A DNA stretch of 64,000 nt from Sutterella sp047777475 (GTDB lineage Bacteria > Pseudomonadota > Gammaproteobacteria > Burkholderiales > Burkholderiaceae_F): positions 387,532 to 451,531 of the forward strand of contig JBKEET010000002.1 of NCBI GenBank assembly GCA_047777475.1. Reading direction: 5' to 3'. The notes below the pieces were generated by a model. That model saw only the letters and a program-made list of their open reading frames with translations, made no database searches and had not been told where the DNA came from. Below, one piece after another: positions 35,477 to 42,844 of the stretch. Each line of letters begins with the position of its first letter. The stretch's first letter is position 1. The position numbers and the translations under genes are program-made.

Positions 35477-36007
35477 TTATTTTTCGAGCGGCGCCGCGTG
35501 GCCGGCGTGCTTCCTGAGGTTTGCCTCGTACTTGGCGGCCAGCTCGGGCGAGTCGAGGACGAGCAGGTTCTCGGCGTTGTGGTGCTCCGCGTGCCCGTTG
35601 AAGTTGTAGCTTCCCGTCACCACCCAGCGGCCGTCGGCGACGATCACCTTGTTGTGCGCCGTGCGGTGCTCCGAGTCGATGTAAACGGGCACGCCCGCCT
35701 TGAGGAGCATCTCTCCCTTGCTCTTTTTTTGGGTGAGATTCGATTTGTCGAGCACGGCCGTGACGGCGACGCCCCTGCGGTGCGCCGCGATGAGGCTTTC
35801 GGCGATCGGCTTGCTCGTGAAATGGAAGGCCGCGATGATGACGCGCTCCTTGGCGCCGTCGATCACCGTCCTGATGACGGCCTCGCCGCTCTGCTCGGGT
35901 GAGAAATAAACGTGCGCCGAGCGCACGGGGATGCTTTCGCCGGGCAGCTCCGCGGCGAAAGCGCTGCCGAGCGCAAGCCCGGCGGCAAGAAGGAAAGCCG
36001 TTTTCAC
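35477..36007 (-). CDS. Secreted single-HKD phospholipase D-like nuclease
   Basis: This 176-residue protein has a signal peptide (VKTAFLLAAGLALGSAFAA) and one PLD domain with a complete HKD motif (HNKVIVADGRWVVTGSYNFNG). Small single-HKD proteins of this type (Nuc-like) dimerise to form one active site and act as periplasmic nucleases or phosphodiesterases. The GTG at 36007 is chosen because GGAGAG lies six bases upstream and a signal peptide follows directly; the frame runs further upstream only as a shadow of the LysR gene. It converges with yceD. Confidence 0.85.
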   Translation of the reverse strand: MKTAFLLAAGLALGSAFAAELPGESIPVRSAHVYFSPEQSGEAVIRTVIDGAKERVIIAAFHFTSKPIAESLIAAHRRGVAVTAVLDKSNLTQKKSKGEMLLKAGVPVYIDSEHRTAHNKVIVADGRWVVTGSYNFNGHAEHHNAENLLVLDSPELAAKYEANLRKHAGHAAPLEK

Positions 36008-36057
36008 AGCATCTCTCCGAAAGGATCTTTTCCGAATGCCGATGCTAGCAGACCGGC

Positions 36058-37050
36058 TCAGCTCCGGCGCTCGCTGCGGTCGCGTTTTGCCCAATACGCA
36101 TCGACCAGCCTGTAGGCGGTCCGGCGGCTCGCATCGAAGGCTTCTCCCGCCTCGAGCGCGAAGAACTCCGCCGCCTGCTTCAGGACGGGCGCCTTGGGGC
36201 TCGCTTTTTCGTAAATGACGCTGTAGTCCCAGGGCTCCCGCTTCCAGTGGCGCAGGATCGGCACGAGCTCGCCCGCTTCGAGTTCCCTGACGAACATCGA
36301 AATCGGCAGGTCGATCGTGATGCCGCGCCCGCCGAGCAGCGCGTCGCGGATGGCCTCCATGTCCGAAAGGACGAACACCGTGCGGAAGCGGCAGCGCTCG
36401 CGCCGGCCGGTGCGCTCGTCGGTGAGGAAGCTGCTCGCGCTGAAGAGGTCGTTCGAGCGCACGATGCCGTCGTGCCGCACCAGGTCGGCGGGCTCGAGCG
36501 GCTCGCCGTGCGCGGCCAGGTAGCCCGGCGAGGCGAGCGGCACGGTACTGCCGCGGATCGCCCCGATCGAGGCGAGGCGCTGGTCCTGGGGAACCGATGC
36601 GGTGAAGAGAATGTCGCAGGAGCCTTCGAGGACGTCCTCGGGCTTCATGCCGGGTTTCACCTCGAAGACAGCGTCCGGGAAGCCGGCTTTCTCCGCATAG
36701 CGGTAGACCATGTCGGTGATAAGCCGCTTGCACATGGCGATCGGCCCCGAAACGGTGATGCGGGTTCGGCCGCTTCCTGCCTCCCCGCGCAGTTCGTCGA
36801 CGGCGGACGCGAAGGCGCGCCAGGGCGCTTCGGTACAGTTCAGCACGCGCTCGCCGAGCGGCGTCAGGCGGCAGGGCCGCACCGAGCGGTCGACGAGGGG
36901 GCCGCCGAGCATCTGCTCGAGCGTCCGCAGGCGCCGGGAAACGTTGGGCGTCGTGCGGTCCGTTTCCATGGCCGTTCTGGCAAAGCTGCCCGTGCGGGCG
37001 AGGGAGAAGAAGACTTCCCAGCAGTCGGCATCGTAAGGAGAAATCGTCAT
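36058..37050 (-). CDS. LysR-type transcriptional regulator
   Basis: This 330-residue regulator has an N-terminal HTH (VFFSLARTGSFARTAMETDRT, then TTPNVSRRLRTLEQMLGG) and a LysR substrate-binding domain (GRTRITVSGPIAMCKRLIT onward). The recognition helix lacks the usual Q-x-A-V-S pattern and reads TTPNVSRRL. It lies between the PLD-like gene and the peroxidase gene on the same strand, without a divergent partner, so its target is unknown. Confidence 0.87.
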   Translation of the reverse strand: MTISPYDADCWEVFFSLARTGSFARTAMETDRTTPNVSRRLRTLEQMLGGPLVDRSVRPCRLTPLGERVLNCTEAPWRAFASAVDELRGEAGSGRTRITVSGPIAMCKRLITDMVYRYAEKAGFPDAVFEVKPGMKPEDVLEGSCDILFTASVPQDQRLASIGAIRGSTVPLASPGYLAAHGEPLEPADLVRHDGIVRSNDLFSASSFLTDERTGRRERCRFRTVFVLSDMEAIRDALLGGRGITIDLPISMFVRELEAGELVPILRHWKREPWDYSVIYEKASPKAPVLKQAAEFFALEAGEAFDASRRTAYRLVDAYWAKRDRSERRS

Positions 37051-37161
37051 GGGTCAACGGCAGGCGTTAGAAAAAAACTGACAGATCCACTATTTTTGTC
37101 CTTCGTTCGCCCAAGCGGGATGCGATATTGTCGGGGAAATACCTGAGCCGTAGGCGCTTTC

Positions 37162-37197
37162 AAAAAAGAAGCGGCCTGCGCTTGCGAGCGCAGGCCG
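37162..37197 (-). terminator. Terminator of the cytochrome c peroxidase gene
   Basis: GCGGCCTGCGCT (37171-37182) and AGCGCAGGCCGC (37186-37197) form a perfect 12-bp stem, followed on the minus strand by TTCTTTTTTG. Confidence 0.9.
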
Positions 37198-37223
37198 CCT
37201 GCTTCAGAGCGAGGCGGAAGCTT

Positions 37224-38237
37224 TTAGGGCTTCTTCTGGTCGCGCGGCGCCCACGGATCGAACGCCGGCGTGGCGTTCACGCTCGGCGGCAGGACCGGAT
37301 AGACGATCTTCGGCTGCTCGCCGGTGAGCGTTTTGAGGAAGGCGACAATCCGGGCGGTCTCTTCCGCGCTGTAGCGCCTGCCGAGCTGCACGTCGCCCAT
37401 GACTTCGACGGCTTTCTCAAGCGTGGCGGCTTCGCCGTCGTGGAAGTACGGGTAGGTGAGCTCAATGTTGCGCAGCATCGGGACCTTGAATTTCATGCGG
37501 TCCTGGTCGCGCCCCGAGATGGCCTCGACGCCCTGCGCCGTGTTCGTCGTTTCGTAGGGACGCACCTGGCCCATCTTCTGGAAGGACTGGCCGCCGACCT
37601 GAGCGCCGTTGTGGCAGATCGTGCAGCCCGATGACTTGAAGAGCTCGTAGCCCTTGAGCTCTTCGCTGCTCAGGGCCTTCCTGTCGCCCTTGAGCCAGAG
37701 GTCGAAGCGGCTGTTGGGCGTCACGAGCGATTTCTCGAACGCGGCCATTGCGTCGGTGATGCGGCCGATGTCGACTTTCTCGTCACCGAAGGCGGCCTTG
37801 AAGTATTTGCCGTAGCCCGGAATCGAGCCGATGACCCTGACGGCGAGCTCATGCGTGGAGGCCATCTCCTTGGGATTGGCGATGGGGCCCGCGGCCTGCT
37901 CGGCGAGCGTCTTCGCGCGGCCGTCCCAGAACTGGGCGATCTGCCCGTAAGAATTCAGCACCGTGGGCGAATTGATCGGGCCCTGGGTCCAGTAGTCGCC
38001 CACGCTCGTCTTCAGATTGTCGGCGCCGCCCGTGGCGAGGTTGTGGCAGCTGTTGCACGAAATGAAGCCGGAACGCGAGAGGCGGGGGTCGAAGAAAAGC
38101 ATTTTGCCGAGCTCAACGAGCGCGGGGTTGTCGATTTTCGCCGGCTCGATCGGATCGATCGGTTCGGCGGACAGCGCGGAAAAGCTGATGCCGGCGAGGC
38201 TCAGACTGATCAGGGCAGCCAGGAGAGATTTTTGCAT
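37224..38237 (-). CDS. Di-haem cytochrome c peroxidase
   Basis: This 337-residue periplasmic enzyme reduces hydrogen peroxide with electrons from c-type cytochromes or quinols. A signal peptide (ISLSLAGISFSALSA) is followed by two haem c sites, CNSCH near residue 60 and CTICH near residue 207, plus MFFDPRLSRSGFISCN at the high-spin domain. The family is often induced by FNR under low oxygen. A near-consensus FNR-type box lies about 220 bases upstream. It is a single gene with its own terminator. Confidence 0.94.
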   Translation of the reverse strand: MQKSLLAALISLSLAGISFSALSAEPIDPIEPAKIDNPALVELGKMLFFDPRLSRSGFISCNSCHNLATGGADNLKTSVGDYWTQGPINSPTVLNSYGQIAQFWDGRAKTLAEQAAGPIANPKEMASTHELAVRVIGSIPGYGKYFKAAFGDEKVDIGRITDAMAAFEKSLVTPNSRFDLWLKGDRKALSSEELKGYELFKSSGCTICHNGAQVGGQSFQKMGQVRPYETTNTAQGVEAISGRDQDRMKFKVPMLRNIELTYPYFHDGEAATLEKAVEVMGDVQLGRRYSAEETARIVAFLKTLTGEQPKIVYPVLPPSVNATPAFDPWAPRDQKKP

Positions 38238-38459
38238 TTGAGGCCTCCTTTAAGCCATTTGACAGGAATGCCGCCGGGGGAGGCGGCAAAGTCATGGTAA
38301 AAGGAGAATTTTTTGGAATCTATTATTTAATTTTAAAAACATTGATAGTTATTTTCTTTATTATCAGTAAATACCCTGAAAATTGTAAAAATTTCATGCA
38401 TCAGGGATTTTACTGACAGGCGCGTCCGATTCGCTGTTATAACGCGGATTTTGAAGATT

Positions 38460-38473
38460 TTCATGATAATCAA
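38460..38473. promoter_or_regulatory. Candidate FNR/Anr-type binding site
   Basis: TTCATGATAATCAA differs from the FNR consensus TTGAT-N4-ATCAA at one position. It is located in the upstream region of the cytochrome c peroxidase gene. The distance to the start (223 bases) is long, so the site would act only if the transcript has a long leader. Confidence 0.4.
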
Positions 38474-38570
38474 TGCGATGGAATTTTTCTAAAATAAAAA
38501 TTGAAAATATAAATCAAAAATCAGTATTAACCATTATTAGAAAATTCTAATATTAATGGCGGCATACAGA

Positions 38571-38599
38571 AAAAAGGCGGCCGCCGGAAGGCAGCCGCC
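38571..38599 (-). terminator. Terminator of the flavoprotein gene
   Basis: GGCGGCCGCC (38576-38585), GGAA loop, GGCAGCCGCC (38590-38599), one mismatch. It is followed on the minus strand by a T tract (38571-38575 and beyond). Confidence 0.8.
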
Positions 38600-38626
38600 C
38601 GATTGCGCATTTAAGCTAAGCGGGAA

Positions 38627-40150
38627 TCATCCGCGCGCCGCCTCGCGGCCCGCGATGCGGCCGTTGACGACGCAGTCGGTCGTGGCGCACGACCCAAGGC
38701 GCACGGCGCCGTGCACGCCGCCCGTCGCTTCGCCGGCGGCATAAAGGCCGGGGATGACGCGGCCGCGGCAGTCGAGCACTTCGGCCTTGGCCGTCGTGAG
38801 GATGCCGCCCATGCAGTGGTGCACCTTGGGCGACAGGCGCGTCACGAACCAGGGGCCGTCCCCGCAGGGCTTGAGATCCTCGTTGACGCGGCGGCCCATC
38901 GGGTCTTTCTTCGTCTTCACCGATTCGTTGACCGCGGCGACCGTTCTGCGGAAGGCCTCCTCGGGGATGTGCCGCTCGCGGCAGAGATCGGCGGTCGTGG
39001 CGTATTCCTTCAGGACGCCGGCGGCTTTCTCTCGCTCGAGGAAGCCGGGGCGGATCTTCTTGAAGAGCTCGGCCGCCTTGGCGTCGCCGACCGACAGGCA
39101 GTCGTGGCCCATGCCGAGGTGCGCGAAAATCGCGTCGCAGCGGATCTTGCGGTCGGCGAGCTCGTTGACGAAGCGCTCGCCCGTGCTGCCGTCGATCCAG
39201 AAGCCGTAGGCCTGCGTGTGGCCGGCCCAGGCCCAGCCGATGCCGAAGCCCTTCTCGTCCGGGCTCGTGTAGGGCAGGCACTGGATCCAGTCCTCCTGGA
39301 TCATCTGCGCGCCGGCCATGGCCGCCTCGCGCCAGGCCTCGCTCGTCGCGCCGGGCTGGTTGGTGCTTTGGATCGAGGAGCCGAGGCGCGGGTCGAACAT
39401 GGAGCGGTAAGCGACGTCGCTGCCGAAGCCGCCGTAGGCGAGCACGATGCCTTTCTTGGCGCGGATCGTCTTTGCCTTGAGGCCCGAGGCGTCCTTGCCG
39501 AAGCGGTAGTTCTCGCGCACCGTCACGCCGACGGCACGGCCGGACTCATCGAGCCAGATGTGCTCCATGAAAGTGCGCGTGCGCGGCTTGACGCCGAGGC
39601 CGGAGAGCTACGCGAGAAGCTTGTTGACGATTTCCGAGCCGCTGCCCGTCACCGTATAAAGGCTCCTCGGCACGGAGTGGCCGCCCTCGTGCTTGAGGAT
39701 GGTGTCGCTGAACTTCACCCCGATTTCATCAACGAGCATGCGGTAGGCGCCGTAGGCCTCGTTGCACAGCGTGCGGACCTTGTCGGCGTGGTTGAGATAG
39801 AGGCCGGCTTTCATCATGTCGTTGAACATTTGTTCAGGCGAATCCTTGATGCCCTTGCGCTTCTGAATTTCGGTGCCGGGCACGCCCATGATGCCGCCGT
39901 TGATGATGGAGTTGCCGCCCGGCGTGGCCATCTTTTCGAGAATGACGACGGAAGCGCCCGCCTTGTGCGCTTCGTAGGCCGCGCACAGCCCGGCGAAGCC
40001 TGATCCGACGACCACGACGTCGGCCGTTTCATCCCACGACTTTGGAAGCGGATCGTTCCGTGCGGCAAACGCCGGTCCGGCGCCGAGGGTCAGTCCCAGC
40101 GCGCCGGCGCATCCGAGAAAATTCCTGCGGTTCATAGAGATAGCAGTCAT
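38627..40150 (-). pseudogene. Tat-exported fumarate-reductase-like flavoprotein, in-frame TAG
   Basis: The frame encodes an FAD-dependent periplasmic reductase of the FccA/UrdA flavoprotein family, without the haem domain (507 codons plus stop). The start ATG 40150 has a perfect AGGAGG upstream, then a Tat signal (NRRNFLGCAGALGLTLG), the FAD motif DVVVVGSGFAGLCAAYEAHKAG and the C-terminal flavin-binding block GLYAAGEATGGVHGAVRLG. After NKLLA at codon 180 a TAG (39608-39610) interrupts the frame, which then continues unshifted as LSGLGVKPRTRTF. A single base change, for example CAG to TAG, explains it. No other lesion is seen. A LysR gene lies divergently upstream. Confidence 0.88.
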
Positions 40151-40236
40151 CGCGTCCTCCTTTTGCATAGCCCTTGGGGATAATTTCATTACAGCATCTC
40201 AAGAAAAACGGGGAAACGTGCGGGATGAAACACAAG

Positions 40237-40251
40237 TTGCGTTTTTCGCAA
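40237..40251. promoter_or_regulatory. Candidate LysR box between flavoprotein and LysR genes
   Basis: TTGCG-TTTTT-CGCAA is a perfect dyad that includes a T-N11-A LysR motif (40238-40250). It lies in the divergent intergenic region, 87 bases from the flavoprotein start and about 100 from the regulator start, as expected for autoregulation plus target control. Confidence 0.5.
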
Positions 40252-40290
40252 TGTATTTGTGCGTGCCTTTGGAATAGAATCTTTTCAGTC

Positions 40291-40312
40291 ACTGAATGAA
40301 CGATCATTCAGT
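40291..40312. repeat. Perfect 9-bp inverted repeat next to the LysR start
   Basis: ACTGAATGA-ACGA-TCATTCAGT (40291-40312). The dyad touches an in-frame ATG at 40313. The shape resembles TetR-type operators (GAATGA-N4-TCATTC), although the adjacent regulator is LysR-type. Confidence 0.6.
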
Positions 40313-40348
40313 ATGATTGACGATGTATTTTTGAGCGCTGTTTCCGAC

Positions 40349-41273
40349 ATGCTTTCCTTAGCCCATCTCAAGACTTTTCTCACTGTCTGCAGACTCGGCA
40401 GCTTCACCAAGGCCGCGCACGAGCTCAATCTCACGCAGCCTGCGGTGAGCGGCCACATTGCTTCGCTCGAAGACGAAGTCGGCATGAAGCTCTTCGACCG
40501 CACGGGCAAGAAAATCGTTCTCACCGATGCGGGCGAGGTGGTGCAGAGGAGCGCGCGGTCGATACTCTCGCGCATCGAGAACATGAGAAACGAGCTCGAG
40601 GACCTGCGCATCTCCCGCGGCGTCACGATTCGCGTCGGAGCTTCGAAGCTCACCGGCGTTTACATGATGCCGGGCATCTTCGTGGCCTTCCGCGACCGGT
40701 TCCCTGATCTTGACATGCAGATTGCCGTCCACGCACCGCACACCATCGTCGGGCAACTGGAAGAAAACGCCTGCGACCTGGCGATTGTCGGCGAAGGCGA
40801 AACGATCCTTCCGCCCAGCATCGGGAAGATGAAAATCGGCGAGGACCGGCTGACGGTGATCGCTTCGCCGGAACATCCACTCTTGAAAAAGCAAAAGCTC
40901 ACCCTTGCGGATGCTGCCGGGGAAGACTTTATTCTTCCGGGAAGCCGCGACGCATCGCTGCAAAGCTTCCGTGCCTCCCTTAAAAAAACTTGGCATCCGT
41001 TCCGTCGAGATGAATGATGCCGAAGCTGTCAAGCGCGCCGTTGCAAGCGGATCGGGCCTTGCGGTGGTTTCGCGCTCCGCCGTACGGCACGAGCTTGAGG
41101 AAGGGAGCCTTGCTGAGCTGAAAGCCGAGGAGTGGGGGCAGCTGCGCCGCGGCATTTTTATGCTGTGGCGCCTTGACGGTCATTTGTCGAAAAATGCGGA
41201 AGCCTTCATGCACTTCCTGCAGGAGGCGTTTGACGATACGCTGGCCGATGAGGAGAAGCCGCACGATTCCTAG
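40349..41273 (+). pseudogene. LysR-type regulator, frameshifted in an A7 tract
   Basis: The first frame encodes a normal LysR HTH (LAHLKTFLTVCRLGSFTKAA, NLTQPAVSGHIASLEDEVG) and most of the effector domain up to SFRASLKK. After AAAAAAA (40982-40988) it runs into TWHPFRRDE and stops. The homologous sequence continues in the next frame as LGIRSVEMNDAEAVKRAVASG, SGLAVVSRSAV and on to 41273. Six A instead of seven restores one frame. ATG 40313 is an alternative start. Divergent to the interrupted flavoprotein gene, it is the likely regulator of that gene. Error, slippage or a true lesion cannot be told apart here. Confidence 0.85.
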
Positions 41274-41342
41274 AGAATCGCGATGATTTTGGTAAACCGT
41301 GGAAATCTCACGGGACTGCTTGCAAAGGCAGAAGCCGCCGGC

Positions 41343-41377
41343 AAAACATCGCCCGCCGCGGAAATGTCCGGGCGGGC
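41343..41377 (-). terminator. Weak terminator-like hairpin after the 41402 gene
   Basis: GCCCGCC (41351-41357) pairs with GGCGGGC (41371-41377), with inner CGGA/TCCG. On the minus strand it is followed by GATGTTTTG, so the T tract is poor. Confidence 0.45.
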
Positions 41378-41401
41378 GCTGCGGCAGGCAGGAAAATCGC
41401 C

Positions 41402-42034
41402 TCACATGCCGATCACGTGCTTGGCGGCCTTCAGGTAATTCGTATTGGGCCGGCCCTCGAGGCCGAGCGCTTCTACGGCGCTTCTGATGGCGGCATAGTT
41501 CTCGCTTTCGCAGCAGGCGGTTTCCACCATGGCGTCGTTGAACCACACTTTGGCGTACTCGCAGATGACGCCGTTCAGGGAGAAGCCGTAGCGCATCTTC
41601 TCAACGCTCACCAGCGCCGTGTCCGGATTGCGGCGGATCAGTGAGCAGAGTTCGTCGAACGTGTAGGCGTCGCGGGCGAGATCCTGCTCAACGCCCAGTC
41701 TGCGGAAAACGTCCCCGAGCGTGCCGCGCCCGACGGAGAAGCGGTATTTGCCCTGCGGCCGGAAGATCTCGTAGCCTTCGGGCGTCTCGCCGATCTTGAG
41801 CTTGACGTCGAGCAGGCCGCCCCGGACCTTGACGTTCGCGTCGTCGCTGAAGCGCGAGAGGATGTAGGTTTCCTCGGGCATGATGCGGACTTTGAAAAGC
41901 TGCGCCTTGCATTTCCACATGTTTTCGCGGACGCCGTCGATGACGCTGCGCCCGAAAACGCGGAATTCGGCGCGCGGAACGATCTTGGCGGCCTCTTCGG
42001 CGGGGGCGGCGTTCTCAGTCAGGGTGTCAGTCAT
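41402..42034 (-). CDS. Conserved-looking protein, possibly a divergent CYTH-fold member
   Basis: This 210-residue soluble protein has no signal peptide or membrane segment. I do not recognise a named family. Visible traits: an acidic start, ETYILSRFSDDANVKVRGGLL with alternating charged strand residues, DVKLKIGETPEGYE, and a C-terminus VETACCESENYAAIRSAVEALGLEGR (in part) followed by NYLKAAKHVIGM. The strand-rich charge pattern and the Y/K-rich end resemble CYTH triphosphatases, and the next gene upstream is a true CYTH protein 18 bases away. That relation is inference. ATG 42034 has GAGAAAC just upstream. Confidence 0.6.
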   Translation of the reverse strand: MTDTLTENAAPAEEAAKIVPRAEFRVFGRSVIDGVRENMWKCKAQLFKVRIMPEETYILSRFSDDANVKVRGGLLDVKLKIGETPEGYEIFRPQGKYRFSVGRGTLGDVFRRLGVEQDLARDAYTFDELCSLIRRNPDTALVSVEKMRYGFSLNGVICEYAKVWFNDAMVETACCESENYAAIRSAVEALGLEGRPNTNYLKAAKHVIGM

Positions 42035-42052
42035 GTCCGTTTCTCCTTCTCG

Positions 42053-42526
42053 TCACTTTCTGCTCCATGTCGTGTAAGGATGCGCGACGAGCATGGCATT
42101 GTAGTAGCGCGGATCGCCCGAGACCTCCTCGCCGATCCAATCGGGCTTGGGAAAAGGCTGATCCTCGCTGAGGAGCTCGATTTCCGCCGTGATGAGTCCC
42201 TTGTTGGCGCCGAGGAACTCGTCGATTTCCCAGACGAAGCCGTCTGCCGGGATTTTGTAGCGGATTTTCTCAATTACGGGCTGCTCGGCGAGCTTTTCGA
42301 GCATGGCGAGGCAGTCTTCATACGGGATCGGGTATTCGAATTCGAGGCGGGTCACGCCGACCGTCGGGCCCTTCACCGTCAGGAAAGCCTTGTCGCCGAC
42401 CGTGCGGATGCGCACGGTGCGCTCCTTGGCGCTGCTGAGGTAGCCCTGGCGGTAGCGCACGCCCGGGGCGAGCCTGCGCCAGGCGTCGCCGACGACCAAA
42501 AACTTGCGCTCAATTTCCTTTGCCAT
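42053..42526 (-). CDS. CYTH domain protein (inorganic triphosphatase type)
   Basis: This 157-residue stand-alone CYTH protein has the signature EIERKFLV at the start, RTVRIRTVGDKAFLTVKG in the tunnel strands, RLEFEYPIP, WEIDEF and TAEIELLSEDQPFP. The acidic and basic residues line the triphosphate tunnel. Bacterial stand-alone CYTH proteins are tripolyphosphatases or, more rarely, class IV adenylate cyclases. The start ATG 42526 follows AAGGAAT; the open frame extends upstream without a ribosome-binding site. It is the first gene of a two-gene unit with the 41402-42034 protein. Confidence 0.9.
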   Translation of the reverse strand: MAKEIERKFLVVGDAWRRLAPGVRYRQGYLSSAKERTVRIRTVGDKAFLTVKGPTVGVTRLEFEYPIPYEDCLAMLEKLAEQPVIEKIRYKIPADGFVWEIDEFLGANKGLITAEIELLSEDQPFPKPDWIGEEVSGDPRYYNAMLVAHPYTTWSRK

Positions 42527-42783
42527 AAGACATTCCTTATAAAACAGCATTCCGCCGCATCGGACGGGCAGCCGATCACAGCCGGCAATGCCATGATCCA
42601 TGACGGATCGTCAGACGGCGACATGCAAAAGCGAAGCCATGACGGGGAATGATATCAATAAGAATTTGTTATGAATAACAGCGAGGCCCGCGGGAAAACC
42701 GCGCGGTGCCGAGCCCTGAAGAAATTATCGCCCGAAGCGAAGAGTGCGCGAAATGCCGGGACGATTTCCTGAGAATCGGAACA

Positions 42784-42821
42784 AAGAAAAGGGGGCTTTC
42801 CGCCGGCCGGCGGAAAGCCCC
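42784..42821 (-). terminator. Autotransporter gene terminator
   Basis: GGGGCTTTCCGCC (42792-42804), GGCC, GGCGGAAAGCCCC (42809-42821): a perfect 13-bp stem. On the minus strand it is followed by CTTTTCTTTG. Confidence 0.9.
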
Positions 42822-42844
42822 GCGCTCACTGAGGAGCCTAAGCG

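Larger units (their letters stand above)
38238..38626. other. AT-rich region upstream of the peroxidase gene
   Basis: 389 bases, markedly AT-rich between 38300 and 38570. It holds the FNR-like box (38460-38473), an AT dyad ATTAGAA-AA-TTCTAAT (38537-38552) and the terminator of the flavoprotein gene. No ORF is credible. Confidence 0.6.

Noticed and set aside
36008..37057. N-terminal extension of the PLD-like frame through the LysR gene
   Set aside because: The extension is low-complexity Arg/Pro sequence in a shadow frame. The GTG at 36007 with GGAGAG and a signal peptide is the credible start.
38627..39568. A separate 313-residue flavoprotein gene starting MEHIWLDESG
   Set aside because: It is the in-frame continuation of the upstream Tat flavoprotein after a TAG; alone it lacks the FAD-binding N-terminus and a ribosome-binding site.
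40905..41273. An independent 122-residue gene
   Set aside because: It is the C-terminal part of the frameshifted LysR effector domain, not a separate protein.
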